A DNA stretch of 64,000 nucleotides from Imbricaverruca yamaguchii (Eukaryota > Arthropoda > Thecostraca > Neoverrucidae), in NCBI GenBank assembly GCA_034440575.1, contig JAOTOL010001448.1, positions 590,001 through 654,000 of the forward strand, written 5' to 3'. Numbering within the stretch: the stretch's first letter is position 1; every line of letters begins with the position of its first letter. The position numbers and the translations under genes are program-made. Positions 1-10,177 of this stretch are shown one piece after another. Below the pieces are notes generated by a model. It did no database searches and was not told the DNA's origin. It was given only the letters and a program-made list of their open reading frames with translations.

Positions 1-1420
1 TCGGGCGCGGTGGACAAAGGACCGCTCCGGTGACACGAGGCGAGACCGTGCCGTCGGGGTGTGCCACCGGACCGGAGAACTTGTTCGGGGACAGGTCATG
101 CCAGGTCGTGAACTCGACACCACGGCCGCTGGCCGGTCAGCTCTAACCCCCGGGTCGGGCGAACGCTTGTCAGCGATGTGCGTCTCCTGTGTATAGCCCG
201 CCCAGGAATAGACTGCTGGGGAATGGGTCAGACTCACGGCCAGAGCAGGTAGCGCGAAGGAGAGGAAGATTAACGTGGGAGCAAGGTGAGGCCCATGTGC
301 AAAAACATTCCCAGTGAGGTCTAATTGCTGACACACTCACACACGCACGCGAATGTGATTGATGTTCGGTGTGTATTTTTAGCCGCCATTGCATGGCCTC
401 CCACTTGAACAATGGCCATGCACGTGCCCGTAGCCGTTGTAATTCCTTTGCCCAAATGATATAAATCCCCAGATTCGCGGATCCTGGTGCTATTCTCTGT
501 TCTGCACCTTTATGCTATGTGCAAAACCCTCGGACATTTTAACGGCATCAACTCAAAAGTGTAATCTGCACCTGCTTTAGAACGCACTTCGCCTTTTTCT
601 CCTGGTCAGGAGCTTCAACCGTCGACATGACCCATTGGACGGATGGCGGGGTGAGATGCTGTTATCTTAAAATGACGTTCGTAGGCGGCTTTGTGTAGGC
701 TTTAAAATTAAAATTAAGTTAACCACGCGAACAAGGTTAGGCAGACTTTCTTCACCAACATGATAGTGAACACTGGAACCAGTGCCAGAAAACATTGTCG
801 TAGCAGCACATTGAACATCTTTAAAAACAGCATGGCAATATTATAAGAATGAGGGCTTGCTTTTCAGTATTACGGAGGGCTGATTGACGATTTGGTGGGC
901 AACTGTTCGTGTACGGTGCACCAGGGCCCTTGTGGCTCATTTTAAATTTTTTTTTTTTTTTATGTAGTGGATGCATCCTCGTTCATTCAGTATTCAGATA
1001 TCATCATTCAAGCATTCATACAAAGCCAACCGCAGGTGATCGGACATTCACAGGGCACAGTGTGAATGCCCGATGAAAGTGAATGCCACTGTTTCAGTTT
1101 CACTGCATAGACTAGTAGGGGCGCAAAATGACCAACGCTGTCGACGCGCCCTGAGGCACAAATCCACCACCAACACCACCAATGCATAGTCCAGCTCAGG
1201 CGCTTCATTGGGGAAACGATCGCCGCTCCTCCAGCTGTCTCCGGCGGGACTGTACGATGGCCGTGACGTCACAAGGCTGACCGTGACGTCACGAGGGTCA
1301 GAGACCTCGCGTCAGCGCCACTATCTGTCTGCGCCGGCGGGCGGCGCGCGCCAACCACCCACGACTAATTTTTACTCAGACGAGTGATCCGACCATTCAC
1401 TCACTGTCGGGGTCCACGCG
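1..1420. other. no gene recognised; intron or intergenic
   Basis: No exon, RNA gene or conserved domain was recognised on either strand. The only identifiable item is a decayed LINE 3' end at about 690-955 (listed separately). The interval could be an upstream intron of the IRSp53-like gene, whose first exons are not in the window, or intergenic DNA; the sequence does not decide. Confidence 0.5.
690..955 (+). mobile_element. decayed LINE 3' end (CR1/L2-like)
   Basis: This stretch is a diverged copy of 35938-36260. Both share the successive blocks 'agactttcttcaccaaca', 'gtagcagcacattgaac' and 'gggcccttgtggctcat'. The intact-frame copy at 35938 encodes the C-terminal tail of a LINE ORF2, so this is the same 3' end with small deletions that destroy the frame. 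It ends in a T-rich run. Family assignment beyond CR1/L2-like is inference. Confidence 0.7.
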
Positions 1421-1429
1421 GCGGCGACG

Positions 1430-1610
1430 ATTACCCAGTCACGTGACTCAGACGGTGCTCTGTCGGCCAGTCACGTGACTTGGACAGTGATTTGTCAGCG
1501 GGTCACGTGCCTCGGACAGTGATTTGTCAGCGGGTCACGTGCCTCGGACACTGATTTGTCAGCGGGTCACGTGACTCGGACAGGACTCGGGTCAGCTAGT
1601 CACGTGAACT
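1430..1610. repeat. 34-bp minisatellite with CACGTG in each unit
   Basis: About six tandem units of roughly 31-34 bp carry the core 'gtcacgtgactcggacagt'. Each unit contains the E-box CACGTG, and several contain the full palindrome GTCACGTGAC. Whether this is regulatory or just a repeat that contains an E-box cannot be told from sequence. Confidence 0.8.
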
Positions 1611-1869
1611 GGCTGCACCACTGCCCACCTGAGGTGTTCCCCTAGAATCCCCTTGTTCAATTGTCCGGTGCGTTGACGCCAACGGGCGGCTGTCAGGAGT
1701 ACTGTCAGGAGTACCCTCTCGGCATCTCTCTTCGCATCTACCCGGATGCCCACAATAGTTTTGAATGCCCACAGTTCGGGTTCAAAGACACACCCATAGG
1801 TAGTTTGCCAAACTTTGGCCTCTGTTTTCGTCGCAAATTAAACTGACATGCGGACACTGAACGCACACT

Positions 1870-2150
1870 TAAGCTGTCACAATAAATGCCGCAATAACTT
1901 CCAGAGTAACTGCCACGATAACTTCCGCAATAGTAGCCACAATAATTTCCACAACAACCTCCATAGTAACTGTTACAAGAACGTCCACACTAACTGCCAA
2001 CAATAACTGCTGCAATAACGTGCCACAATAACTGCTGCAATAACGTCCACAATAACTGCTGCAATAACGTCCACAATAACTGCCACGATAATTGCCACAA
2101 TAACGTGCACAATAGCTGCCACAAATGCTTTCAAAATAACTGCCACACAA
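1870..2150. repeat. degenerate minisatellite (caataactgccacaataac)
   Basis: Tandem degenerate units of about 12-24 bp of the type 'cgtccacaataactgctg' alternate through the block. Open frames across it are low-complexity and are an artefact of the repeat. Confidence 0.8.
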
Positions 2151-2159
2151 ACTTCTGAA

Positions 2160-3650
2160 AAACTTTGCAATCGTCCGCACCAGCTGCCCGAACATGCTCG
2201 TTTTCGCTAGGCAGAACTAGCGATTCGAAAAGGTGAGTTTTGTAGTGTAGACCCGGTATTTCCTTGGGCCTCGCGATGTGGTCTGGTGGGGCATCGATTG
2301 TGCCGCTGACACTTAGATCGAAAGGATTGCTGACAACCGCCCTCTGTTGACTGGACATTCTAACGGCAGCGGGCGGCGGTGGGGCGCCTGCCCGGCGGCC
2401 GATATGAAGCGACCGCTCAGAGTAGCGTGACAGTCCACTCTCGTCCGGTCTCGTCGACAACTCCTCAGCGGCTCCCTGAGCGCTAGGGGACCATTTGGAC
2501 ATTAGGGGACACGTCACTGACCGCGGCCGTACCATATTGACCCGCCACACCCGGCGGAAGTCGGAGCCGTCGGACGACCATCGGCACTAGACACTGGCTA
2601 AGCAGCTTAGTGCGCCGTACCAGCTATTGTGACCCCGGCGGACAGAGGTCGGCAAGTTAGAGCATATATAGCTTAGGTTTCACTACTTAACTTGCCACTG
2701 AGCCTACCACCAGAAAGTAGCTTCGTTGCAGTAAAGTGTTTGTATTCCGATCCTGCAATTGAATGAAGGATTTGTGTTAGTTTGCATAGGTGATGATCGA
2801 AAGGGGTGATGATCGGGTGTGGACAAGAAGCGAAGACAAGTCAGAGACAGAAACCAAATACCGCCTCCAAGACCTTTCCTCCCCACGGAGCAACATTGGA
2901 TAATCATGTTCCGAGGCACGACAAAGACGTACGCTTGTATATTTATTACCGTCATTTATTATTTACTTTACTTTGATACATTATTTTACATTATATTTAT
3001 ACCTTTATGTTTAACGTTTATATGAGCTTGATTTTGAGCAGCGAATCTTCCCCAGAGCACTCATCGCTATTTGACACCATGAACACGCAGTTGCTGAATA
3101 CGTTTTAGCCATTTATTGCATAAGAGCACAAAGCCATTTATTATAATAATACTACGATTTTGCATTTGTTGTCGCGGAAAAATAACCGGTACAGTCAAGA
3201 ACCAATGTGCGTGTGCTGTCGGGACTGAAGCGTGTCGGTGTTGGCCGGCCGCTACAGCCCGCCTTGTCCGAGCTGCTCCATTTTCTAGAGTTCTTGATGT
3301 GCCGCTTCTGCTCTCCGGCCACACGCCGAACGGTGCGTCGGAGCTGCGCGTGTTTGAACGCCATCGGCAGTGACGAGAAGGGGGGATGAGACGACTGGGG
3401 GGCCACTCCAGCCTGCTGCTGTCCACTCACCAAAACAGAGATTGATTGTTGACGAGGCAATAAAGCAGGCGACGCGCCCCGAAGTGTGCTGTGCATGTAT
3501 TGAGCGCGGTGGCGCCCTCTGGAGTTTGCTGCGGCGGAGCGTCTGGTGGTGAAATATCCGCCGCACTCGCCTGGTTCTGGCAGGTCATCGTGCGCCGACG
3601 ACCCGACTGCACCGAGACGGGCTGTTCAATACGCTGCGGTCTAGGGGAGG
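2160..3650. other. no gene recognised
   Basis: Mixed-composition sequence with several short overlapping frames on both strands, none with a recognisable domain or splice context. A 139-residue minus-strand frame at 2131-2550 has unremarkable composition but no family I can name. Confidence 0.4.
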
Positions 3651-3654
3651 GGAT

Positions 3655-3811
3655 GGGGGACGAGTAGTCTATGGCTAAGTTGCCCGTCTCACAATCGGAA
3701 GATTGTGGGTTCGAGTCTCACCTGTCGCTACTCTTCGCCCGCGACCAATCGGCGTGAGAGATTGGCGACGCTACAGGACTTAAAGGTCGACGTGTCGTAA
3801 AACCAATAACC
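3655..3811 (+). mobile_element. tRNA-derived SINE, family 1
   Basis: The head resembles a tRNA gene with an internal promoter: an A-box-like 'tctatggctaag' and a B box 'ggttcgagtc'. The tRNA-unrelated body contains the hairpin 'ccaatcggcgtgagagattgg' and ends in 'gtgtcgtaaaaccaataac'. The same unit occurs at 10207 (minus), 29983, 40726/41248 (minus, split) and 48973. It is immediately followed by a family 2 SINE. Confidence 0.85.
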
Positions 3812-3812
3812 A

Positions 3813-3995
3813 CTTGGGGAGGGGATGGCCGAGGTTAAGGTGTTGGGCTCTGGGTACCAAAGGTCCCGGGTTCGACACTCGCACCGCTCCGGACATTTCC
3901 AAATCCCGCGGCCCACCGGCGAGACAGTGCGGGCGGCGTCATTAGCCGTGACTGTGCATGAAGTGCGCCGTGAAACACCAAAAAAAAACTATGTG
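3813..3995 (+). mobile_element. tRNA-derived SINE, family 2
   Basis: It starts 'ggggaggggatggccgag' with a tRNA-Leu/Ser-like A box and B box 'gggttcgacactc'. The body contains 'cgcggcccaccggcgag' and the end 'tgcatgaagtgcgccgtga', followed by an A-run. Other copies lie at 7142 (minus), 8742, 35095 (minus), 51159 (minus) and 57864. It is not a functional tRNA: the anticodon arm does not pair well and the element carries a long non-tRNA body. Confidence 0.85.
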
Positions 3996-3999
3996 GTCT

Positions 4000-5120
4000 A
4001 CGTCAGATATCGCATGGGGCATGCAGAGGAAACAAGCACAGTCAAGTACAGGGTGGCTAAGCTGAGCTTTGCCGCAGCGTTGAAACTTCCACATTCAGGA
4101 GTGTTCAGTAGAGTAGCACCCCATGAAGTGGATAGAACAGATGTCCCGTTCACTTTGGCATCGCGCTTGTGCCTAACTCAGCCAGAATCGAGTGTTTCAC
4201 GCCAAGAAATCCAGTATTTTTGGTTGCGCCATCGTCAAGACCGTGCCTGTGCATGTCTCGTTGGCTATGTACTTACGTGCCATTAAGCTACATATTAGAC
4301 GTCTCGGTCTATGCTCGAGAGACTGCAAACTAAAAATAACTCTGCGATTAACACGCTGTGGGTGCGGTGTTTGTGGCTTGTGGCGATTTCCGCCTTTGTG
4401 ATTTCATCCGCTGTCCCGTGTGTTCCACGTTGTTGCCTTTGCGGTATTTGTTATGCCGGCCATGAACCCCATTCAAGGTTTCTGGTGGTCTCCTCATTAT
4501 CTCGTGCGTTGTCCCCACTGAGGTCCCCGTTGAGGCCCCGTTGAGGCCCCGTTGTCCGCGTTGAGGTCCCTGCTGTCCGTTGCTCTGCGCTTGGTCGCAC
4601 GAGTGCCACCAATGCGGCGAGCGAGATGTGCCCCCGACTACCCCCCCCCCTGTCCAACAGCACGGCTGACGTGACAATGGCAGCGGCAGTCTGGCCCTGC
4701 CATCACCACGGGGGGCCGGAGGGGGGCACTTTAGGCCGGAAACAAGACCGAATGGTGATTTGATATGTGGGAGCGCCGGGCGGAGTACTCTGTTGGCATA
4801 GGCAAACGACAGCCGCAGACCAGATAAATAAAGATGACGAGCGGCCGTAATGGTCGGAAGGTGACGGAACACAGGGGAGAGCATGCAAATACGTGCGTGG
4901 GTCTGTGTGTGTGTGCTTGTGGTGGGATGGGAACCGGTAAGTGTGATGTATGCACAGGGAGTTGGGGTTGGTCACGGCAGTTGGGATGGGGAGCTGGCAA
5001 GTGTGACGTGTGCCCAGGGAGCGGGGATCGGTCACGTTGTCCGGGCGACTCTGCGTGAGAGTTTCGCACAATGACGGTACGTCGAATGATGTAAGAATCG
5101 TTAACAAAAGTGCCTTGTAG
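4000..5120. other. no gene recognised
   Basis: No exon-like segment seen. It includes a short run of gttgaggccccg-type repeats near 4510-4560 and GT-rich imperfect repeats near 4900-5040. Confidence 0.4.
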
Positions 5121-5124
5121 ACAC

Positions 5125-5560
5125 TTGACGGATGAGTGTGTTGCCAGTTTATTTGCGAATGGGTGTTGCCAGTCTATCGGCTGATGAGAGTGTTGCTAGT
5201 TTATTGGAGGATGAGAGTGTTGCCAGTTTATTTGGAGTTGAGTGTGTTGCCAATTTATTGACGGATAAGAGTGTTGCCAGTATATTGACGAAGGAGACCA
5301 TTGCCAGTTTACATGCTGATGCCAGTGTTGCCAGTTTATTTGCAGTTGTGTGTATTCCCAGTTTATTGGCTGATGGCCGTGTTGCCAGTTTATTTGCAAT
5401 TGTGTGTGTTCAGTGTTTATTGGCGGATGGCAGTGTTGCCAGTTTATTGGCAGTTGAGAGTGTTACCAATTTATTGGCTGTTGAGAGTGTTGTTTGCCTG
5501 CTCGACCCGCCTGTTGCGTGTGCTCAGCTGACAGACGAATGTGTTGCTGGTGGGTTCCAT
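5125..5560. repeat. ~30-bp minisatellite (gtgttgccagtttattg)
   Basis: About 14 diverged units with core 'gagtgttgccagtttattgg'. Because the unit is mostly a multiple of three, all frames stay open for up to 145 codons. The frames show no homology and are treated as repeat artefacts. Confidence 0.85.
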
Positions 5561-6164
5561 CAGCGTTGATGACTTACCTTGTGCGTGCTCTCACTCACTC
5601 CCGAGATGTTCATCGCCGAAGGAGGTTCGACAGTTGAGTAATGGCGCGCATGTACCGCCGGTCCCCAGTCGGCGCGTAATTGCTGCCGACTGCCTGTAGC
5701 CGGGCTGTGCCTTTGTCTGGTGCGTGGCAGGAGCCGTCGTCACAATAGGCGGAGGTGTGCGCGCCGGCCGAGCGTTTGTTGTTGCCGAAAGTGGCGGAGG
5801 TTTCTCCTTCGTTCCGGAAGTCAAATGCGTTGCATTCTCCGCGTCCGGGTGCCAGAAAGGTTTCGACATTTCGCCACCAGGCCGCTCGCTCCTCGTGTCA
5901 TTAGTGGTCAGAGTGCACCGCCTGCGCGGGTTTGTGCGCGTGAGGCAGCGAACAGTGATGCCCACTCTGCAGGTCGAAGAGCCCACACAATTGCCAGTCT
6001 GCGGGCTGTTGTCCAGGGCGCACTCATACTTCCGTTGAATTTGTGGAGGTTATGAACGGTGGAGGTTATGAGTTGTGGAGGTTATGATACGCTGTCCTAC
6101 TTATTGTTCACTGAGCAGAAGCAAGTGAGCACTTGCGATCACATCATAGACGACTGTCAAATCG

Positions 6165-6425
6165 TTAAAGACAACTGTTAAAATGTCACAGACAACTGTC
6201 AGCCCGTTACAGACGACTGTCAGACCGTCACAGACGACTGTCAGACCGTCACAGACGACTGTCAGACCGTCACAGACGACTGTCAGACCGTCACAAACGA
6301 CTATCAGACCGTCACAGACGACTGACCGTTACAGATGACTGTCGGACCGTCACAGACGACTGTCAAGCCGTCAACAATGACTGTCAAGACATCTCAAGCA
6401 ACTGCCAAACCGTCACCAACGACGA
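6165..6425. repeat. 21-bp minisatellite (cgtcacagacgactgtcagac)
   Basis: About twelve tandem units of roughly 21 bp, most regular between 6200 and 6310, then degenerating. It lies in front of a CpG-rich block (6440-7130). Confidence 0.85.
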
Positions 6426-6429
6426 CGTT

Positions 6430-7140
6430 CGGGTCGAAATGTGCCGAGGCTAGCGCCACCATCAGTGACGTCACGAGTCAGCTGTCGGCGCGGCCGTTCC
6501 CGCCGCGCGCCGTCGATGAAGATATTTAATCAGGCGCGAGCGGCACCAAGAGCCGCTAATCTCGGCGGCCGCGCCACCCGCTCGCGCCGATAACTGCCGG
6601 CACAATGGATAATTGCGCGCAGATCGCCGCGGCCCGTCGGCACCGACGCGCCCCGCCGACCACCGCTGCGAGCCGCCGAGACCGTGACGGTGGCGAGACC
6701 GTGACGTCTCGCCGGTCCGGCCGGGCCGACATTCCGGCCGCTCTGGCATTCCGGCAGCTCCGCCGGTGATCGAAGACAGCACGCCGGCAGGGCTTTTCGC
6801 CGGTCGCGCGCCGCCGTGTCGCCGCTGAATTTCGCGCGCCCGTTTTTACGTGGGACTTGCGCCGGACAGACGCGGACAAAACCCGCGCCGCAGCTCGCGC
6901 GGACCGCCGGTGCGTCCATTCCGGAGCGGCGCGCCTGTCAGCGCGCCTTAGCCGATGGCCTCCGCCGGGAAAATAAAGCCCATTACGGCTCGAGAGACGT
7001 CCAGGCCGGTCCGATAAACGCCACGGAGGGAGACGGCGCGGCGGGAAGAGCAGCGGCGCGGCTTCCTCCGCGGTGCTGCCGTACGCGGTCGGCCTGTCTC
7101 CGCGTGGGGAGGACGCCTCGCCAGGTGGTGCTGGTGATCG
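6430..7140. other. CpG-rich block without recognised gene
   Basis: Very GC-rich, CpG-dense sequence with overlapping long frames on both strands, as expected from composition alone. It could be a CpG-island-like promoter, possibly of the downstream + strand gene, but I see no first exon or start that supports this. Confidence 0.3.
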
Positions 7141-7141
7141 T

Positions 7142-7292
7142 TCTGGTTTGTTTGTTTGTTTATTGGTTGGTTCGACACACTTTGTGCAATTCCGGTAATG
7201 GCGCCGCCCCTGTTTCGCCGGTGGGCCGCGGGATTGGGAAATGTCTGAGTGGCGCTAGAGTCGAACCCGGGACCTTTGGTACATAGCCGCTT
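7142..7292 (-). mobile_element. tRNA-derived SINE, family 2 (head-truncated or diverged)
   Basis: Minus-strand copy of the family 2 unit. On the + strand it reads from 'tttgtttgtttattggttgg' through 'cgccggtgggccgcggga' to the inverted B box 'gagtcgaacccggga'. The head end is eroded. Confidence 0.8.
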
Positions 7293-7302
7293 AACTGGCT
7301 GC

Positions 7303-7560
7303 TGATGTTTGGTGCTGGTGCTGGTGCTGGTGTTGGTGCTGGTGATGGTGTTGGTGCTGGTGCTGGTGCTGGTGCTGGTGTTGTGGTGCTAATGTTGGTA
7401 CCGGTGTTGGTGTTGTTGATGTTGGTGCTGTTGTTGGTGCTGGTGCTGGTGCTGGTGCTAGTGCTGGTGCTGGTGCTAGTGCTGGTGCTGGTACTGGTGT
7501 TAGTGCTGGTGCTGGTACTGGTGCTGGTGCTGCTGCTGCTACTGGCGCTGGCGTTGGTGT
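7303..7560. repeat. hexanucleotide microsatellite (ggtgct)n
   Basis: Imperfect array of ggtgct, with gttggt and gctagt variants, over about 250 bp. Confidence 0.9.
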
Positions 7561-8741
7561 GTGTCTACGGGGAGATGGCTGGACGAATGGGGGGCGTATC
7601 TGGCGGCGCGCGCGCGCCGAATTATCAGGGGACTGACGGAATTGCTGGCCGAAAATGCAGCCTCGTTGGCGCTACAAATTTGCAGACGGCACCTGCTCTG
7701 AGTCCCAATGCGACCAACGTGATGAAGTGTGGCCGAGGGAGGTGGCTCGTGAACTCAGCGGAGACTATGCAGACCGTGGACACCGAGCGGATCGAAACAG
7801 TATCGCAGGTCGTCGGTGGTCATAGGTCAGAGGTCAGAGGTGGGAGGTGCACGTCAGCTGTTGTGTGCTGCTCGAAGTGAGCGCCTGACGCGGAGTATGT
7901 GCGCAGCGTCTCCAAGGTTGCCGGCAAGGTCCCACGAAGTGTTGGAGAATAACAGTACTGGGAGAGGATCTGTTTGATGTAGTCGGAGGTCGGGGCGGAG
8001 GTACGGCGCGCTGAGGCTTTCATGTTTTCTCGTCCCCGCCAAATGTGCTGGCTGTGCGCATTATGTATGTACACACTACATACAGTGTAGTGTGTACATA
8101 CAGTATAGTGTACAGTACACATAAGTGTGTAGTGTGTACATATGCACACACTACACACTTTCCCCTTGTGGACCTCAGCTGTCGTTTGCCGCACTCCCCA
8201 TATCAGGGCCTCCTTCAACGTGCTAACCGTACGTACTCCCATACTCCCATACATACGTCATGCGTCATTTTGCATCATGCTCCTCCCACACATACGTCAT
8301 AAGTTCATCCGAGGAACACAAATTGGCCGGGCCCAGCTTGGTCCGATCCATTTCACTTTTGAAGCCTAAGCAACTTTTTAGAACAGTATTTATGTCCAAA
8401 TTTAATCACCCGGAATGAGGCCTGATCTTTCAATTTTGATCCGAGCAGTCCTCACCGAATATTTCCTTTGAAGCAAGGATAGTATGTGCTCAAATAACCA
8501 GTGAAGCCGACGCCTGCTTAGAGTCAGCCAGGCAGACGCCGGTCATGTCGTCTTGTCGTCATTCCACGTGATCTGTGTGCCCCGAGGCTGGGCGGCTGCG
8601 TGGCCGGTGTCAGTCCTGTGGAGTGTGCCGCGCCAGACGAGTGTGTGGAGAATACACTGAGCAAGAAAGTTAGGATAAAAGGACGGCTACGCAGCGTGAC
8701 TGCACTGATTAGACAATGGGGCGCGCTGTATTTCAGCTGGA
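7561..8741. other. no gene recognised; contains one perfect stem-loop
   Basis: No exon-like segment seen. A perfect inverted repeat with 16-nt arms (8065-8080 and 8086-8101) and a 5-nt loop lies in a GTAC-rich stretch. Confidence 0.4.
8065..8101. repeat. perfect hairpin, 16-bp stem, 5-nt loop
   Basis: Arm 'gtatgtacacactaca', loop 'tacag', arm 'tgtagtgtgtacatac'. It sits at the start of a longer alternating purine-pyrimidine stretch (to about 8155) with further partial inverted repeats. Confidence 0.9.
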
Positions 8742-8920
8742 GGGGCGGGGATGGCCGAGTGGTTGAGGTGTTGAGCTCTGGACACCGAGGTACCGGGTTC
8801 AACACTCGCGCAGCTCAGGACATTACCCAATCCCGTGGCCCACCGGCGAAACAGTGTGGACGGCGCTATTAGCCGTGATTGTGCATAAAGTGCGTCATGA
8901 ACCACCAAATAAACAAGCGC
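8742..8920 (+). mobile_element. tRNA-derived SINE, family 2
   Basis: Full-looking copy from 'ggggcggggatggccgag' with B box 'gggttcaacactc', the body 'cgtggcccaccggcgaaa' and the end 'tgcgtcatgaaccacca'. A 7-bp direct repeat AGCTGGA (8735-8741 and 8924-8930) may be the target-site duplication. Confidence 0.85.
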
Positions 8921-8930
8921 CCGAGCTGGA

Positions 8931-10115
8931 AAAGAGCACCATATACGGCAAATGAGCCCGATGTCGGCAAGATCCGACCACTTTCGGCTGAGACAGGTTG
9001 TTGTTCGGTGGGAGGATGTCGGAATTGATGGCGCGATTTCCGCCGTCGTTCACCTCTGCCGAATATCGAGCACGCGCCCGGCAGCTAAATGCACGCTGCG
9101 GAATTGTGGAAATACGTTTCACTTAACTCTGCGATTCCTTAGCTTACGACAAAATCGGGACCGAGTAAGGCGCGTGCTGCCACCCGCCGCCACGAGAGAG
9201 CAGTGGCAGTCGGTCCAGAAGTGTCCTGTCACGAGATGGTGCCCGATCTGGTGCCCTCAGCAGGGAGGTCTCATACCGGCCCATCTCTTGCCCTTGCTCG
9301 TTTAACGCCCCATATGATTTGTTATAGACCTGGTATGCACCATACAGTATGCAGTCATACAGTATACTGTATGACCGCTTACCAGTTCACATAGAAATCG
9401 GCTACGTAAACGTTGTTTGTCCTCGTTCATCAGCTGATTCATCTTCCTGCTACTCACCTGGTAGCTTAATCCATAGACTCAGTATGTTTATTTGTACTAC
9501 GGTGGAAGTGCAATTGCAGATGTACGCAAGACAAGACCCAATCAGGAATGCTATTGAGTATTTTAATGGGCTTAAAATCAGAGTGCTTGTCGACATTGTC
9601 GGTCTCTTCTTTTAACGCCGTGTAGAAAAACAAACATCGAAACCGATGGCATTTGCTGATCGGTTTCGAGATCAGAAGTGGCGCCCATGGATGCGCTGAT
9701 TGTACATTGTCTAATGTCCATAATCTCCAACAGCATATTCAGCCCTTGACAGACGTCGTGAACCAAAAAGCTTAAACAGAACAGGCGAACAGTTTTCAGT
9801 TCCAACAGGCTGCGGGATGCGGGCTGTTAAGACTGGATCGATGCGCGATGGCTTCGGGATTCAGATGTGAGCGTGTGACACAGCCCACACGTGTCTAGCC
9901 GCATTTAGTGGCATTCGGTACCCACATTCTGTAACCACTGTGTCTTAAATGCATTCACCGAGGTCGCGAATATTTCCGCACTTGGTGTCCTCGCCAAAAC
10001 GTGTTTATCTAGTAATGTGCCGAATAAGCCACACCTTACAGTTTCGACACGTGCATGCGATACGTTGGATAAGGTAGGTTGCCTGCCGATGGCTAACACA
10101 ACACTTGTCTTGCAG
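8931..10115. other. no gene recognised; intron upstream of the first visible IRSp53 exon
   Basis: No domain was recognised. It includes a 22-bp perfect palindrome at 9354-9375. The last bases before 10116 form a good 3' splice site ('acttgtcttgcag'). Confidence 0.5.
9354..9375. repeat. 22-bp perfect palindrome
   Basis: Perfectly self-complementary, centred on 'acagtatactgt'. A related half unit (catacagtatg) lies just upstream at about 9341-9351. Confidence 0.9.
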
Positions 10116-10177
10116 GCGAGACGCTGAGCGACATGGTCCGGACTTACTCGGAGATCCGCAACCACGAGCTGACCCTG
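10116..10177 (+). CDS. IRSp53: IRSp53 exon: I-BAR helix segment
   Basis: Bounded by 'tgtcttgcag' and 'ctg|gtgagt'. It opens with two bases of a split codon and ends in phase 0, encoding ETLSDMVRTYSEIRNHELTL. This aligns with the I-BAR stretch of BAIAP2 around 'LGDVLFQMAEVHRQIQ'. The upstream exon that supplies the first base was not found in the window. Confidence 0.8.

Noticed and set aside
2131..2550. 139-codon minus-strand frame
   Set aside because: Composition is plausible but there is no recognisable family, start context or neighbouring exon; too weak to call.
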